A stretch of 64,000 bases of DNA from an uncultured Lactobacillus sp. (GCA_947565635.1 CANOGU010000002.1:96792-160791), one strand, 5' to 3'. Numbered from the stretch's first letter, positions 17,530 through 27,843 are shown. Notes: generated by a model not told the origin, from the sequence alone. Translations and numbers: made by a program.

Positions 17530-19461
17530 TTACTTTTCTCTTGAGTATGACTTAACATCTGCGTCAATTTCAGCAATAAAGTCATCTAAACTCTTAGAAA
17601 TTTGTTCTTCAGTACCGTAGCGACGAACGTTAACACCATTTGCGTTCATTTCTTCATCACCTAAAACCAAAGTGTAAGGTACTTTTTGAGTTTGTGATTC
17701 ACGAATCTTGTAGCCAAGTTTTTCATTTCTGTGGTCTACTTCTGCTCTAAATCCGCGCTTAGCTAATTCTGCACGAACTTTATCAGCATATTTGCCATGA
17801 GCTTCTTCATTAACTGGAATAATTTCAGCTTGAACTGGAGCAAGCCAAGTTGGGAATGCACCCTTGTAAATTTCAGTTAAGTAAGCAATAAATCTTTCCA
17901 TAGTACCAACAATACCACGGTGAATCATAACTGGACGGTGTTCTTCACCATCTTGACCAACATAAGTTAAGCCAAATCTTTCTGGAAGCATGAAGTCAAG
18001 TTGGATAGTTGACATAGTTTCATCGTTACCCAAAGCAGTCTTAGTTTGAATATCAAGCTTAGGACCGTAGAAAGCAGCTTCACCTTCAGCTTCAACATAG
18101 TCAAGACCAAGATCATCCATAGCTGCTTTAAGCATTGATTGAGATCTTTCCCACATTTCGTCATTTGCGTAGTACTTGTCAGTATTCTTTGGATCACGGT
18201 ATGAAAGTCTGAAGTAGTAATCAGTAATGTCAAAGTCCTTGTATACGTCCATGATTAACTTCAAAACTTTAGCAAATTCTTCACGAATTTGATCTAATGC
18301 TACAAAAGTGTGACCGTCGTTTAGAGTCATTTCACGTACACGTTGAAGACCTGATAAAGCACCAGACTTCTCGTATCTGTGCATCATACCTAATTCAGCA
18401 ATACGGATTGGTAATTCACGGTATGAACGGATGTGGTGCTTATAAATTTGAATATGTGAAGGACAGTTCATTGGACGAAGTTCAAGCATTTCGCCGTCAC
18501 CCATATCCATTGGTGGGAACATGTCATCACGGTAGTGTGCCCAGTGACCAGAAGTCTTGTAAGCATCTACGTTCATTAAAACTGGAGTATAAACATGTTC
18601 ATAACCATCAGCAACTTCTTTATCAACAATGTATCTTTCAACAACGCGACGAATAGTTGCACCCTTTGGCATCCAGTAAGGAAGACCAGCACCAACTTTA
18701 GGATCAACAAAGAACAAGTCTAAATCTCTACCAATAGTTCTGTGGTCTCTTTCTTTAATTTCAGCACGGCGCTTCAAGTCTTCATCTAAAGCAGCCTTCT
18801 TGAAGAATGCAGTACCAAAAATTCTTTGAAGCATTGGGTTAGAAGACTTGCCTAACCAGTATGCACCAGCAACAGATAACAACTTGAAGTTCTTAATTTT
18901 ACCAGTGTTTGGCAATAAAGCATCAAAACCAAAGTCTACAAAGTCACCTAATTTATAAACTGCAACTTCGTCCTTTTCATCTTTCAAAAGATCTAACTTG
19001 AATTGGTCATCTTTAAAGATATCTTCCAATTCGCTCTTCTTCATTGAAGTGTATTCAATCTTTTCGCCATTCTTGATAGCTTTTTGCATTTCTTTTTCAA
19101 GTTCTGGTAATTCAGTGATCTTAATTTGATCTTCCTTATCAGTATCTACAAAGAAGCCACCTTCATCTGCTTCATGCATACCTAAACGTAATTCTGGGTA
19201 CTTACGCTTTGCAACAGCTTCAAGTAAGAATGCGGCAGTAGCACGTAAAATGTCTAAACCCTCTTCATCCTTATCAGTAATAATAGCTGCTTCAACATCT
19301 TCATCAACAACGTAATCTAAAGGCTTCATTACGCCATTAACTTTTGCACCAATAGCAGCTTTTCCTAGAGAAGTAGCAATAGAAGATGCTAATTCCTTAA
19401 CAGAAACTGCCTTGTCAAAATCTTTCTTTGAGCCGTCTGGCAAAGTTACAGAAAAACTCAT
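17530..19461 (-). CDS. thrS: Threonine-tRNA ligase
   Basis: 643 residues. A TGS domain (residues 1-61), an editing domain (about 65-225) and a class II core with motif 2 ([20 protein letters not shown]), zinc ligands in [15 protein letters not shown], motif 3 ([19 protein letters not shown]) and a C-terminal anticodon domain are all present. The editing site is altered: where functional editing domains carry HxxxH, this protein shows [12 protein letters not shown] and has few histidines, so proofreading may be weak (inference). GGAGG precedes the start, and a T-box leader controls it. Confidence 0.97.
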   Translation of the reverse strand: MSFSVTLPDGSKKDFDKAVSVKELASSIATSLGKAAIGAKVNGVMKPLDYVVDEDVEAAIITDKDEEGLDILRATAAFLLEAVAKRKYPELRLGMHEADEGGFFVDTDKEDQIKITELPELEKEMQKAIKNGEKIEYTSMKKSELEDIFKDDQFKLDLLKDEKDEVAVYKLGDFVDFGFDALLPNTGKIKNFKLLSVAGAYWLGKSSNPMLQRIFGTAFFKKAALDEDLKRRAEIKERDHRTIGRDLDLFFVDPKVGAGLPYWMPKGATIRRVVERYIVDKEVADGYEHVYTPVLMNVDAYKTSGHWAHYRDDMFPPMDMGDGEMLELRPMNCPSHIQIYKHHIRSYRELPIRIAELGMMHRYEKSGALSGLQRVREMTLNDGHTFVALDQIREEFAKVLKLIMDVYKDFDITDYYFRLSYRDPKNTDKYYANDEMWERSQSMLKAAMDDLGLDYVEAEGEAAFYGPKLDIQTKTALGNDETMSTIQLDFMLPERFGLTYVGQDGEEHRPVMIHRGIVGTMERFIAYLTEIYKGAFPTWLAPVQAEIIPVNEEAHGKYADKVRAELAKRGFRAEVDHRNEKLGYKIRESQTQKVPYTLVLGDEEMNANGVNVRRYGTEEQISKSLDDFIAEIDADVKSYSREK

Positions 19462-19482
19462 AAAATTTTACCTCCAAATAAA

Positions 19483-19710
19483 AAATCCCAGCACTAAAAA
19501 TAGTGCTGGGACGTTAAAATACGTGGTTCCACCCAAAATTCGAATTAATCGTAAAAATTAATTCCTCTAAAGGTCGTTAATGGTACCTAGCCAAATATAA
19601 AAAATTTCAGGAATGAAATTGGGGTTCTCTTCTAATCAGGAGCTTCCAGAACTAGGCTCCTGTCTCTGAGTTGAAGAAAATCATGTCTTTCATTGACTTT
19701 CATTATACTA
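19483..19710 (-). promoter_or_regulatory. T-box leader of thrS, specifier ACC (Thr)
   Basis: On the minus strand the T-box (GGGTGGAACCACG) lies at 19522-19535 and the terminator stem (TAGTGCTGGG / CCCAGCACTA) at 19487-19510, followed by a T-run. In Stem I, GAGA-ACC-CC places a Thr codon at 19623-19625. Readthrough of thrS occurs when uncharged tRNA-Thr accumulates. Confidence 0.92.
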
Positions 19711-19742
19711 GCTCATCGAAGAGATGCAAGAGAAATTTTAAA

Positions 19743-20642
19743 TTAATTTCTACGATTTTTACCACCAACAAAAACTTCTTTACTCAAAAAACGAACTCGC
19801 TCCATTAATCGTTTGGCTTTCACTTCATCTACGTTATTTCGTATTTCAGCAAAGTGCTCCATTAAGTCATCCATGGTCATATTTGAGCTAAAAAAGGTTG
19901 GTAAGACATTATCCATACGTTTTTGTAAAATCACACCTAAAACATCGTCACGCGACCATTCACTTAATGTTTCTGCTCCAATATCGTCAAAAATTAAAAC
20001 GGGAGCAGAAGCAATACGATCAATTTCATCATTTAGGCTATTATCTTGAAAATGACTTCCTAAACTAGCTATAAAAGATGGTACATGTAGAAAGACTACT
20101 CGGCTTCCTTGACGAGCAATAGTATTAGCAAGACCAGCTAAAATATAAGTTTTACCAACGCCAAAATCTCCAGTTAGATATAATCCTTTGATATGCTTAT
20201 TTTTCTTAAAATTAGCTAAAAACAAGGCTACTTCATCCAAAACCGCGTCACGTTCTGGTGTTGAATCGATATTTGCTAATTCGACATGACGCAATTTATC
20301 TGGTAAATCAATTAATTCAATCCTGCGCTCTGCACGTGCTTTTGCTTCAGAATCCAACTTGTCTTGAGTAGGCACATAAGTAATATCAATTACATTACCG
20401 TTAAGAAAAAGTCTAGGCTTGTATCCCTTCATCACAGGATTTGGCGCCTTAATCTGCTCAACATAGTTAAAAATTGTAGGAAGCGAAGCCTGGACAATTT
20501 TCCTATTTAATTTATCCTTATTTTGTTTAAAAAATGTCTGAACACTTGGATGCTTTATTGCTGTTCTAGCAATTTTTTGACCATCCTCATCTAATTTTCG
20601 TTTTTTCAAAATTCGTGTAATTACTTCAGAAATATCTTCCAC
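19743..20642 (-). CDS. dnaI: Primosomal protein DnaI, helicase loader
   Basis: 299 residues. The N-terminal domain (about 1-100) binds the replicative helicase. The AAA+ ATPase follows, with Walker A (LTGDFGVGKTYILAG), Walker B (VLIFDDIGAE), sensor residues in FFSSNM and an arginine-finger region (ERVRFL). It loads DnaC-type helicase with DnaB and DnaD. It lies 14 bp downstream of dnaB. Confidence 0.96.
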   Translation of the reverse strand: MEDISEVITRILKKRKLDEDGQKIARTAIKHPSVQTFFKQNKDKLNRKIVQASLPTIFNYVEQIKAPNPVMKGYKPRLFLNGNVIDITYVPTQDKLDSEAKARAERRIELIDLPDKLRHVELANIDSTPERDAVLDEVALFLANFKKNKHIKGLYLTGDFGVGKTYILAGLANTIARQGSRVVFLHVPSFIASLGSHFQDNSLNDEIDRIASAPVLIFDDIGAETLSEWSRDDVLGVILQKRMDNVLPTFFSSNMTMDDLMEHFAEIRNNVDEVKAKRLMERVRFLSKEVFVGGKNRRN

Positions 20643-20656
20643 CAGTACAACACTTC

Positions 20657-21997
20657 CTATTCATTTTTACCAAATTCGCGAAAAATTCGGTTTCTTTCTT
20701 CAGCAGACATTGTTTTTCTCTTAGTCTGATTCTGCTTTTCATACTTCGACCAATCAGTTGTCTTACGCACAGTCTTTTTAGGTGCACGATAATACTGACG
20801 CTTGCGTGTATTTTTTCTTTCTTTTAGATAGGCAATTGCTTCAGCAGGTGTAGTAATTCCTTGCTGAAGCCAATCATTAGCAATTCGATCTGCAAGATTA
20901 GCGGTCAATACAGTATCATATTCAAAACATGCATAAACAATCATATTAATTAAAGACGGAGTTAGTCCCATTTGATCTTGTAAACGAAAAATGACTTTCT
21001 TTTCATTTGCAGTTACATAGCCACCCTTTTTCTCTTTTAGTTCATACAAGTAATCAGTTGGCACTTTACTATCTACAGCCTTCAGTAAATCTGCATCTGA
21101 TTGGGATAATTTCTTAATAGTCCTATTCGCATCTTTAGGAACTTGTTGCAATTGCTTTTTAACCATCTTTTTATTGCGATTAAGTCCGAAGTTCTCGTTA
21201 ACAGCGTTTTGAATTGCATACATATTCAGTTTTTCTGAACCAGCTGACATAGTAATTAAAGCCGTATCCACAAATTCTTGCTCTGTTAGATGATAAAAAT
21301 CAATAATCTGTTTAATTTCGACTTGATGCTTTAAAACTTCGCCCTTATCGATGTGATAGCTCGCAAATAGGTCTACCAAAAAGTTCCAATCAATTTTTAC
21401 TGGTTCATTGCCCAGCTTTATTTCGCTCTTATTATCCTTAGGAACTTCGCCAGCTGCTTCTTTAACTTCGACAGGAGCATCAATCGCACTTTCAGCACTT
21501 AAATGAAATACATCAAAAAATCCACTAGTAATCTCTTTAGCATCTTTTAAACCGACAAAAGTACGTGGTGTAAATTTCTTTACTAAACGATTAAATGCTA
21601 CATTCCCTACACGTTCAAGTAATAAACTTGAAAGTAAAAATGTATGAAAAAATTCACCTGCTGAAGGAACTTTTTCAACTTCAAAAATTAATACTTCGCC
21701 TAGAACAGGGTTTGAACCTAAAAAAGTCTTAACTAAACCTGTCGCTTCTAAATGATGCAATGTAGAAAATAAATCCTCTAATTTTAGATTTGTCTGATCT
21801 TGAAGTTGATATAAGGTTTTATAATCTTTAGCAAAAGGCACTTCATCAAATTCCTTTGTTAAAGTTATGTATAATCCCACTCCTTGAATTCCTACTAAGG
21901 GTTCAAAAAGAGTTGTTAGAACCTTAATATTTTCCTCACTAACAGCTATTTGATTAGCCACATAAAAAGGCTGCTTAGGGTCAGCACTTTCAAACAC
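20657..21997 (-). CDS. dnaB: Replication initiation and membrane attachment protein DnaB
   Basis: 446 residues of the Gram-positive DnaB/DnaD family, not the helicase. An N-terminal winged-helix domain (about 20-170) and a C-terminal DDBH2 domain (about 310-390; MGLTPSLINMIVYACFEYD, WLQQGITTPAEAIAYLKE) are followed by a basic tail. It acts with DnaD and DnaI to open the origin and load helicase. The region at about 175-200 is a low-complexity linker. It lies between nrdR and dnaI. Confidence 0.95.
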   Translation of the reverse strand: MFESADPKQPFYVANQIAVSEENIKVLTTLFEPLVGIQGVGLYITLTKEFDEVPFAKDYKTLYQLQDQTNLKLEDLFSTLHHLEATGLVKTFLGSNPVLGEVLIFEVEKVPSAGEFFHTFLLSSLLLERVGNVAFNRLVKKFTPRTFVGLKDAKEITSGFFDVFHLSAESAIDAPVEVKEAAGEVPKDNKSEIKLGNEPVKIDWNFLVDLFASYHIDKGEVLKHQVEIKQIIDFYHLTEQEFVDTALITMSAGSEKLNMYAIQNAVNENFGLNRNKKMVKKQLQQVPKDANRTIKKLSQSDADLLKAVDSKVPTDYLYELKEKKGGYVTANEKKVIFRLQDQMGLTPSLINMIVYACFEYDTVLTANLADRIANDWLQQGITTPAEAIAYLKERKNTRKRQYYRAPKKTVRKTTDWSKYEKQNQTKRKTMSAEERNRIFREFGKNE

Positions 21998-22004
21998 AGG
22001 CTAC

Positions 22005-22469
22005 CTACTCCTTATCATGTTTAGCCATCATATCTTCCATGGCTTCCATAAATCCTGAAACATCTTTAAATTGACGGTAAATACTTGCAAAACGAATGTA
22101 AGCTACATCATCTAAATTAGCTAACTCTTTCATCACTAAATTACCAATATCTTTAGATGAAATCTCATTAAGACCTTGCTTACGAATTTCATTTTCTACA
22201 TGGTCAACTAAAGTATCTAATTGCTCACTTGAAATCGGTCTTTTCTGCGCAGCCATCACTACACCATGCAAAATTTTATCGCGGTTAAAGGCCTCACGAG
22301 TCCCATCATTTTTGATTACTAATAAAGGTGATCGCTCTACCCTTTCAAAAGTAGTAAACCGAAAACCACAATTTTCACATTCTCTACGTCGTCTAATTGC
22401 TCTGTTTTCATCGCTTGGACGAGAATCAATTACTCTTGAAGCATTCTTGTGACAGTTTGGACATTCCAT
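22005..22469 (-). CDS. nrdR: Transcriptional repressor NrdR
   Basis: 154 residues. A zinc ribbon MECPNCHKNASRVIDSR ... CENCGFRFTTFER is followed by an ATP-cone domain (LVIKNDGTREAFNRDKI). It represses ribonucleotide reductase genes in response to the ATP/dATP state. It is co-transcribed with coaE and dnaB. Confidence 0.98.
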   Translation of the reverse strand: MECPNCHKNASRVIDSRPSDENRAIRRRRECENCGFRFTTFERVERSPLLVIKNDGTREAFNRDKILHGVVMAAQKRPISSEQLDTLVDHVENEIRKQGLNEISSKDIGNLVMKELANLDDVAYIRFASIYRQFKDVSGFMEAMEDMMAKHDKE

Positions 22470-22474
22470 CTTCT

Positions 22475-23071
22475 CTACCTGCCTATCTTTTGTAATAAAT
22501 CGGATAATTTTTTCTCTAAATCATTTATTGTACCAGTATTCGCTACAACATAGGTAGCTCTTTTTTCTTTTTCACTTAGTGGCATTTGATTATTTATTCT
22601 ACTTAAAGCTTCTTTTTCAGTGAAATTATTCCGCTTCATCAGTCGCTTAAGCTGCAACTCTGGAGAAATCGAAATAACTAATACCCCATCACATAAACTT
22701 TCAAAGCCAGATTCAAATAGCAATGGCACATCAATTACAACCAATTTTTCTTGATTTAAACGATACTGCTCCATCTGTCGTTTAATTTCTTGATGAACAA
22801 GTGGGTGGGTTAAACTGTTAAGCTTCTTTAACTTAGCTTGATCGTTAAAAACTATCTCACCTAACTTGCGACGATTGATTGTTTGATTATCAGTAAGAAT
22901 CTTTGATCCAAAATAGTCAACAACAGCCTGATACCCAGCTTGTCCAACTTCCATTATCTTATGGGCAATCAAGTCGGAATCAATAATTGGAATATTTTTC
23001 TTTTTGAAAAAGTCATCAGCCGTACTTTTACCACTGGCAATTCCACCAGTTAAACCTAAAAAATATGTCAT
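22475..23071 (-). CDS. coaE: Dephospho-CoA kinase
   Basis: 198 residues. The P-loop GLTGGIASGKSTADDFF is at the N-terminus, with DSDLIAH and VVIDVPLLFESGFE following; this is the last step of CoA synthesis. The start at 23071 (MTYFLGLTGG) is chosen because the P-loop then lies at its normal position and the ATG overlaps the mutM TGA by four bases (ATGA); a nine-codon longer frame is unlikely. Confidence 0.96.
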   Translation of the reverse strand: MTYFLGLTGGIASGKSTADDFFKKKNIPIIDSDLIAHKIMEVGQAGYQAVVDYFGSKILTDNQTINRRKLGEIVFNDQAKLKKLNSLTHPLVHQEIKRQMEQYRLNQEKLVVIDVPLLFESGFESLCDGVLVISISPELQLKRLMKRNNFTEKEALSRINNQMPLSEKEKRATYVVANTGTINDLEKKLSDLLQKIGR

Positions 23072-23898
23072 TTGTACAACACCTGACAATGTGAACAAAA
23101 AGTAGTGCCACGTCCGTTTACTTTAATCTTTTCTAAAACAGTACCGCAGCTGCTACACTGTTCACCTGCATGACCATAAACTTGAAGCATATTTTGATAA
23201 CCACCAGTTTCTCCATTTGCATCTAAATAAGTATGAACAGTTGTACCGCGTTCTTTAGTTGCTACAGCAATCGTATGATTAATATTTCGATATAAATCAG
23301 CCACCTTATCGGATGGTATTTTTTTAGCGCTACTTAGGGGATGAATTTTACTCTGCCACAACACTTCATCAACATAAATATTACCTAATCCGCAAACTAC
23401 TGTCTGATCCAAAATTGTATTCTTGATATTTTTCTTTTTTTTACTTAATGCATCCCTAAAATATTCAAGACTAAACTCATCAGTATTTGGTTCAGGTCCT
23501 AGGTGTCGAATTCCAGTCGTCTGGCGTTCTGTTCCAGTCTCGACTAAATGCATTCTTCCAAACTTTCGCACATCGTCATATCGTAAAGCTGTTCCATCTG
23601 TAAAGATAAATTCCACATGTTCATGCTTTTGCTTAGGAGCATCTGGAGTAACTAAATGATATTTACCTTCCATGCGCAAATGTGACACCATTGTCAAGTC
23701 ATCATTAAATCTAAACAGTAAGTATTTACCATAACGATCAATCTTCAAAATTTCCTTATTTGTCAGTTTTTTAACAAACTCATCTGGATCATTAACTATA
23801 ATTTTAGGATACCAAACAACAATTTTTTCAATTGTTTTTCCTTTAACTAATGGCGTTAAAGTCCTCCTGACCGTTTCAACTTCTGGCATTTCTGGCAT
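23068..23898 (-). CDS. mutM: Formamidopyrimidine-DNA glycosylase
   Basis: 276 residues. After Met removal the catalytic Pro is first in MPEMPEVETVRRTL, which fixes the start at 23898 rather than one codon upstream. Key Lys is in HLRMEGKYH; the H2TH region and the C-terminal zinc finger (CSSCGTVLEKIKVNGRGTTFCSHC) are intact. It removes 8-oxoguanine. It lies downstream of polA in the repair operon. Confidence 0.97.
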   Translation of the reverse strand: MPEMPEVETVRRTLTPLVKGKTIEKIVVWYPKIIVNDPDEFVKKLTNKEILKIDRYGKYLLFRFNDDLTMVSHLRMEGKYHLVTPDAPKQKHEHVEFIFTDGTALRYDDVRKFGRMHLVETGTERQTTGIRHLGPEPNTDEFSLEYFRDALSKKKKNIKNTILDQTVVCGLGNIYVDEVLWQSKIHPLSSAKKIPSDKVADLYRNINHTIAVATKERGTTVHTYLDANGETGGYQNMLQVYGHAGEQCSSCGTVLEKIKVNGRGTTFCSHCQVLYK

Positions 23899-23913
23899 CA
23901 AATCACCTACTTT

Positions 23914-26574
23914 TTATTTTGCATCATACCAATTATGACCCCAGTTTGAATCAGCAATCAAAGGTACATCTAATTTTACAGCTGATTGCATAACCTCTGG
24001 CACAATCCTCTTAATTGTATCTAGTTCATCCTTAGGTACATCAAAAATCAATTCATCGTGTACTTGCAAAACCATCTTAGTCTTTAAATGTAATTCATCA
24101 AGTTTTTTCTGCATGTTAATCATAGCAATCTTAATGATATCAGCTGCTGATCCCTGAATTGGTGAATTAATCGCAGTTCTTTCCGCAAAACTTCTTACAT
24201 TAAAGTTCTTAGAATGAATGTCTGGCAAATAGCGTCTTCTATGCATAATAGTTTCTGCATAACCATTTTCACGCGCTTTTTTAATTGCTTCATCCATATA
24301 ATTTTTAATTTGTGGATATTGTTCAAAGTAATTTTCAATAAACGTCTTAGCTTGCTTACGACTAATACCTAAGTTTTTAGATAAGCCATAATCAGAAATT
24401 CCATAAACAATTCCAAAGTTAACTGCCTTAGCATGTCTACGCATTAATGGCGTTACTTCATCAGGTGAGTCCAAATGAAAAATTTTCATTGCAGTATGCG
24501 CGTGAATATCATACCCCGACTTAAAGGCTTCCTGCATATGTTCATCACCAGAAACATGAGCTAGTACTCTTAATTCAACTTGTGAATAATCACAAGAGAA
24601 AATATATCCATCTTTAGTTGATGGAACAAAAGCCTTTCGAATTTGTTTTCCTTCGTCTGTTCTAGTTGGAATGTTTTGCAAGTTAGGATCAACTGAAGAA
24701 AGTCGACCGGTAGCTGTTAATGTTTGTAAGTAACGTGTGTGAATTCTACCATCTGGCTGAATACATTCAAGCAATCCTTTGACATATGTATTTTGAATCT
24801 TAGCAATTTGACGATAGTCTAAAATTTCTGAAACGATTGGACTCTTCATCTTCAATTGCTCTAAAACTTCAACTGAGGTTGAATATCCCGTCTTAGTCTT
24901 TTTAATTGGTGGTAAACCTAATTTTTCAAACAGAATATGACCTAACTGTTTAGGAGAATTCAAATTAAATTCTTCCCCAGCTTGCTGATAAATTTTATGC
25001 TCTAATTCTTGTAACTTAACTGCAAATTCATTACCTAATTGATTCAAAACGGATGCTTCAACCTTGATTCCAGTAATTTCCATCTTAGCTAAAACAAAAG
25101 CAACCGGAATTTCAATTGTTTCATACAAATCATCTTGTTCATGATCTTTTAATTTCTCAAGAAGAGGCTTTTTTAGTTTTTCAATTACAGCAACTTTTGC
25201 AGACAAATGTTCAAAAAATTCTCCATCTTCTGGAACAGCTTGCTTTTTACCCTTACCATAAACCTCTAAATCGGTCTTAACTGAATAATCGTCATATAGA
25301 TGGGCCACTTCACCAAGATCATTGGAATTATTTTCATTATTAACCAGATAAGAGGCTAAAAGCATATCATAATCTAGCCCTTCAGCTTTAATGTCTAGTC
25401 GATTCAAGCCCACATAAGTACGTTTAATATCAAAAACATTCTTTTTAATATTCTTCTCTTCTAGCATTTGACGAAGCGGATTTTCTTGCAATAAAACAAC
25501 GTCTTTTGAAACATAAATCTTATTGCCAACTTTTAATGAAAATCCTTCTAACGGTGCTAAATTATAATTATCACCCAACATTGCTAAATAAAAAGTAACT
25601 TCTTTTTCATTAATATTGTCCAATTCGACAATATTTTCTTTAGTTAATTCAAGATATTCATATTTTTCAATTTCTTGTTTATTACTATTAGTAGCAGACG
25701 CACCTAACTCAGCTAAAAATTTCTTGAATCCTAACCGTTCATACAAGTTACGCAAGTCTTCAATGTTTGGATCTTGAAGTTTAGTATCAGCTAAAGTAAC
25801 TTCAACAGGAGAATCACGATCAATAGTTGCTAATTTTTTAGCTAAAAAGGCCTTGTCTTTATCGTTAATTAAATTCTCTTTTAACTTGGACTTCTTCATT
25901 TCATCCACATGTTCATAAAGTTTTTCAACTGAACCATATTTTTGAATTAAGCGTGAAGCAGTCTTAGGACCGACCTTTGTTACACCAGGGTAATTATCAG
26001 AATTATCACCCATCAAAGCCTTCATATCAATAAACTCTGTCGGAGTAACACCATTAACTTCTTTCATATGTTCTGGCGTATAGGCTTCTGTATCACCAAC
26101 ACCGTTTTTAGTAATTAAAACGGTTGTCTTATCAGAAGCAAGTTGTGTCAAGTCTCGATCTCCAGTTACAACATCAACTGTATATCCTGCATCTTCACCC
26201 ATCTTTGAAAGGGTCCCAATAATATCATCTGCTTCATAATTTTTTAGTTCATAACTCTTAATTCCTAAATCTTTAAGCAATTCACGGATAACAGGAAGTT
26301 GCTCCGATAATTCACTTGGAGTTTTTTGTCGACCACCCTTATAATCTTGATACATCTTGGTTCTAAAAGTAACTTTTCCAGCATCAAAAGCAACTAAGAC
26401 ATTAGTCGGCTTTGTCTGCTTCATAATTGCATCAAGCATATTCTTAAAAGTAAAAATTGCATTTGTATGCAAACCGTCTGGACTAGTAAATCTATCTAAC
26501 TGACGGTACAAAGCATAAAAGGCACGAAAGGCCACTGAATTTCCGTCAATTAAAAGCAATTTCTTTTGTGCCAT
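23914..26574 (-). CDS. polA: DNA polymerase I
   Basis: 886 residues. The N-terminal 5'-nuclease (LLIDGNSVAFRAFYAL, DDIIGTLS, VTGDRDLTQL) is intact. The 3'-5' exonuclease-like middle (about 310-480) lacks the usual acidic metal ligands, as in many Gram-positive Pol I, so proofreading is probably absent. The polymerase domain has DYSQVELRVLAHVSGD, RRHAKAVNFGIVYG and QVHDELIFD. The start at 26574 (MAQKKLLLIDG) has AAGGAG eight bases upstream; a ten-codon longer frame lacks this. Confidence 0.96.
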   Translation of the reverse strand: MAQKKLLLIDGNSVAFRAFYALYRQLDRFTSPDGLHTNAIFTFKNMLDAIMKQTKPTNVLVAFDAGKVTFRTKMYQDYKGGRQKTPSELSEQLPVIRELLKDLGIKSYELKNYEADDIIGTLSKMGEDAGYTVDVVTGDRDLTQLASDKTTVLITKNGVGDTEAYTPEHMKEVNGVTPTEFIDMKALMGDNSDNYPGVTKVGPKTASRLIQKYGSVEKLYEHVDEMKKSKLKENLINDKDKAFLAKKLATIDRDSPVEVTLADTKLQDPNIEDLRNLYERLGFKKFLAELGASATNSNKQEIEKYEYLELTKENIVELDNINEKEVTFYLAMLGDNYNLAPLEGFSLKVGNKIYVSKDVVLLQENPLRQMLEEKNIKKNVFDIKRTYVGLNRLDIKAEGLDYDMLLASYLVNNENNSNDLGEVAHLYDDYSVKTDLEVYGKGKKQAVPEDGEFFEHLSAKVAVIEKLKKPLLEKLKDHEQDDLYETIEIPVAFVLAKMEITGIKVEASVLNQLGNEFAVKLQELEHKIYQQAGEEFNLNSPKQLGHILFEKLGLPPIKKTKTGYSTSVEVLEQLKMKSPIVSEILDYRQIAKIQNTYVKGLLECIQPDGRIHTRYLQTLTATGRLSSVDPNLQNIPTRTDEGKQIRKAFVPSTKDGYIFSCDYSQVELRVLAHVSGDEHMQEAFKSGYDIHAHTAMKIFHLDSPDEVTPLMRRHAKAVNFGIVYGISDYGLSKNLGISRKQAKTFIENYFEQYPQIKNYMDEAIKKARENGYAETIMHRRRYLPDIHSKNFNVRSFAERTAINSPIQGSAADIIKIAMINMQKKLDELHLKTKMVLQVHDELIFDVPKDELDTIKRIVPEVMQSAVKLDVPLIADSNWGHNWYDAK

Positions 26575-26676
26575 ATTTTTCTCCTTAAATAAAAAAACTG
26601 TCAAATAGTCTCTTAACTATTTTAACAGTTTTTGATACATCATTTAATTATCTACTTTGCTTTAGTACTTAAATAC

Positions 26677-26826
26677 CTAAAATGGATTATTTTCATCAAC
26701 AACTTCACGATAATTATCAGGATCAGTGTCGCCTTCAGTACTTAAGACAATGATTCTTGAATTTTCATCAAGGCTTAATTCTTTACGATAATTTTCTAAA
26801 TCTGGGTTAGACAAATAAGAACCAGT
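26677..26826 (-). pseudogene. C-terminal remnant of a PLP-dependent ammonia-lyase (diaminopropionate ammonia-lyase-like)
   Basis: An open stretch of 49 codons ending in TAG at 26677-26679 encodes SNPDLENYRKELSLDEN and IIVLSTEGDTDPDNYREVV. This resembles the C-terminal end of 2,3-diaminopropionate ammonia-lyase-type PLP enzymes. No start codon or N-terminal part exists, and the similarity stops abruptly at about 26826, so the rest was deleted. The family assignment is from recognition of the STEGDTDP segment only. Confidence 0.6.
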
Positions 26827-26831
26827 TGATC

Positions 26832-26894
26832 GAATATTCGATTGCTACTTATCGTGGTGACTTAAATTCTTTTATAATTGATCTTAACCGCTAA
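26832..26894 (+). pseudogene. Possible C-terminal gene fragment, opposite strand
   Basis: A coding-like frame EYSIATYRGDLNSFIIDLNR ends in TAA at 26892-26894, followed at once by a terminator. No start codon is present. It abuts the ammonia-lyase remnant, suggesting a deletion that joined the 3' ends of two converging genes. The family is not recognised. Confidence 0.35.
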
Positions 26895-26927
26895 AAAAGA
26901 GAAACATACTTAAACGTTCCTCTTTTT
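26894..26927. terminator. Intrinsic terminator
   Basis: AAAAAGAG-AAC / GTT-CTCTTTTT stem with one mismatch and T-runs on both strands, directly after the TSUP gene end and the plus-strand fragment. Confidence 0.75.
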
Positions 26928-26944
26928 AACGATCTTTGATGATT

Positions 26945-27721
26945 TCAACGAATAAATTTCATCCCAATCATAATAATTCCTAAACCTATAAAGACCCAAG
27001 CAACAACCTTATTGAGCTTTTGCTCATCAATTTTATTAGCAAAGCGTGAACCAATAATACCTGCTACAACTGCGCCTAACGCTATCCAAAGACCATATTT
27101 CCAATCGACATTGCCTTGTCTTGCGTAACCTAATAATGATGATAATGCTGTAATTGCCATAATAACGGTTGAGGTTCCAACAGCTTGATGCATTGGATAA
27201 TGCAAAATAAAAATAATAGTCAATAACACCATCACACCGCCGCCAGCACCAACTAGTCCACTAATGATCCCAATACCAAAGCCTAATCCTAGTAATGCCA
27301 TTGTTTGTGCAAATTTCGACTTAAAATGAACACCTTTGTTAGGATCAACCGAATTGTTCTTCTTTCGCAGCGTCGAAATCCCTGAAATAATTAACATTAT
27401 CGCAAAAATACCGCTTAGTTTCGTATCAGAGATTATCCCAGCCCAGTGACTTCCAAGTTGAGCTCCAATAATTGACCCTACTGTAATCCAAATACTAGCC
27501 TGCAGCCTGACATTCTTATGCTTGATATAATCAATTGAAACAACGATACTTGTAATCACATCAACTAATAAGCTCGTTCCAATTGCTAAATGAGAATTAA
27601 TTCCAAAAAGCAAGGTTAAGCTAGGAACAACAACGGTAACACCACTCGCTCCAATTAAACTAGTGATAGTCCCTGTTACTAGACCAATACAAATTATCTC
27701 TATAATTGCTAAAATTGACAT
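26945..27721 (-). CDS. TSUP (TauE/SafE) family membrane transporter
   Basis: 258 residues with about eight membrane spans in two internally similar halves, each starting with a glycine-rich segment (GLVTGTITSLIGASGVTV and GIISGLVGAGGGVMVL). The family exports or imports sulfite, sulfonates or other organic anions. No neighbour points to a substrate. It is monocistronic, with its own terminator. Confidence 0.88.
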   Translation of the reverse strand: MSILAIIEIICIGLVTGTITSLIGASGVTVVVPSLTLLFGINSHLAIGTSLLVDVITSIVVSIDYIKHKNVRLQASIWITVGSIIGAQLGSHWAGIISDTKLSGIFAIMLIISGISTLRKKNNSVDPNKGVHFKSKFAQTMALLGLGFGIGIISGLVGAGGGVMVLLTIIFILHYPMHQAVGTSTVIMAITALSSLLGYARQGNVDWKYGLWIALGAVVAGIIGSRFANKIDEQKLNKVVAWVFIGLGIIMIGMKFIR

Positions 27722-27801
27722 CCTTCACGCCTCAATGCTTAACAATACTCCCTGTCTATATTGTATTAGTCTTTCAACTACAAACCAACAATTACGACAA
27801 A

Positions 27802-27836
27802 AAACGCTCAATTCTAATTATATGAATTGAGCGTTT
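27802..27836 (-). terminator. Terminator after murC
   Basis: Perfect 13-bp stem AAACGCTCAATTC / GAATTGAGCGTTT immediately downstream of the murC stop on the minus strand. Confidence 0.9.
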
Positions 27837-27843
27837 AATTTAA

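Noticed and set aside
18297-18656. Plus-strand frame of 119 codons opposite thrS
   Set aside because: It lies entirely within conserved thrS coding sequence on the other strand and has no RBS or recognised domain.
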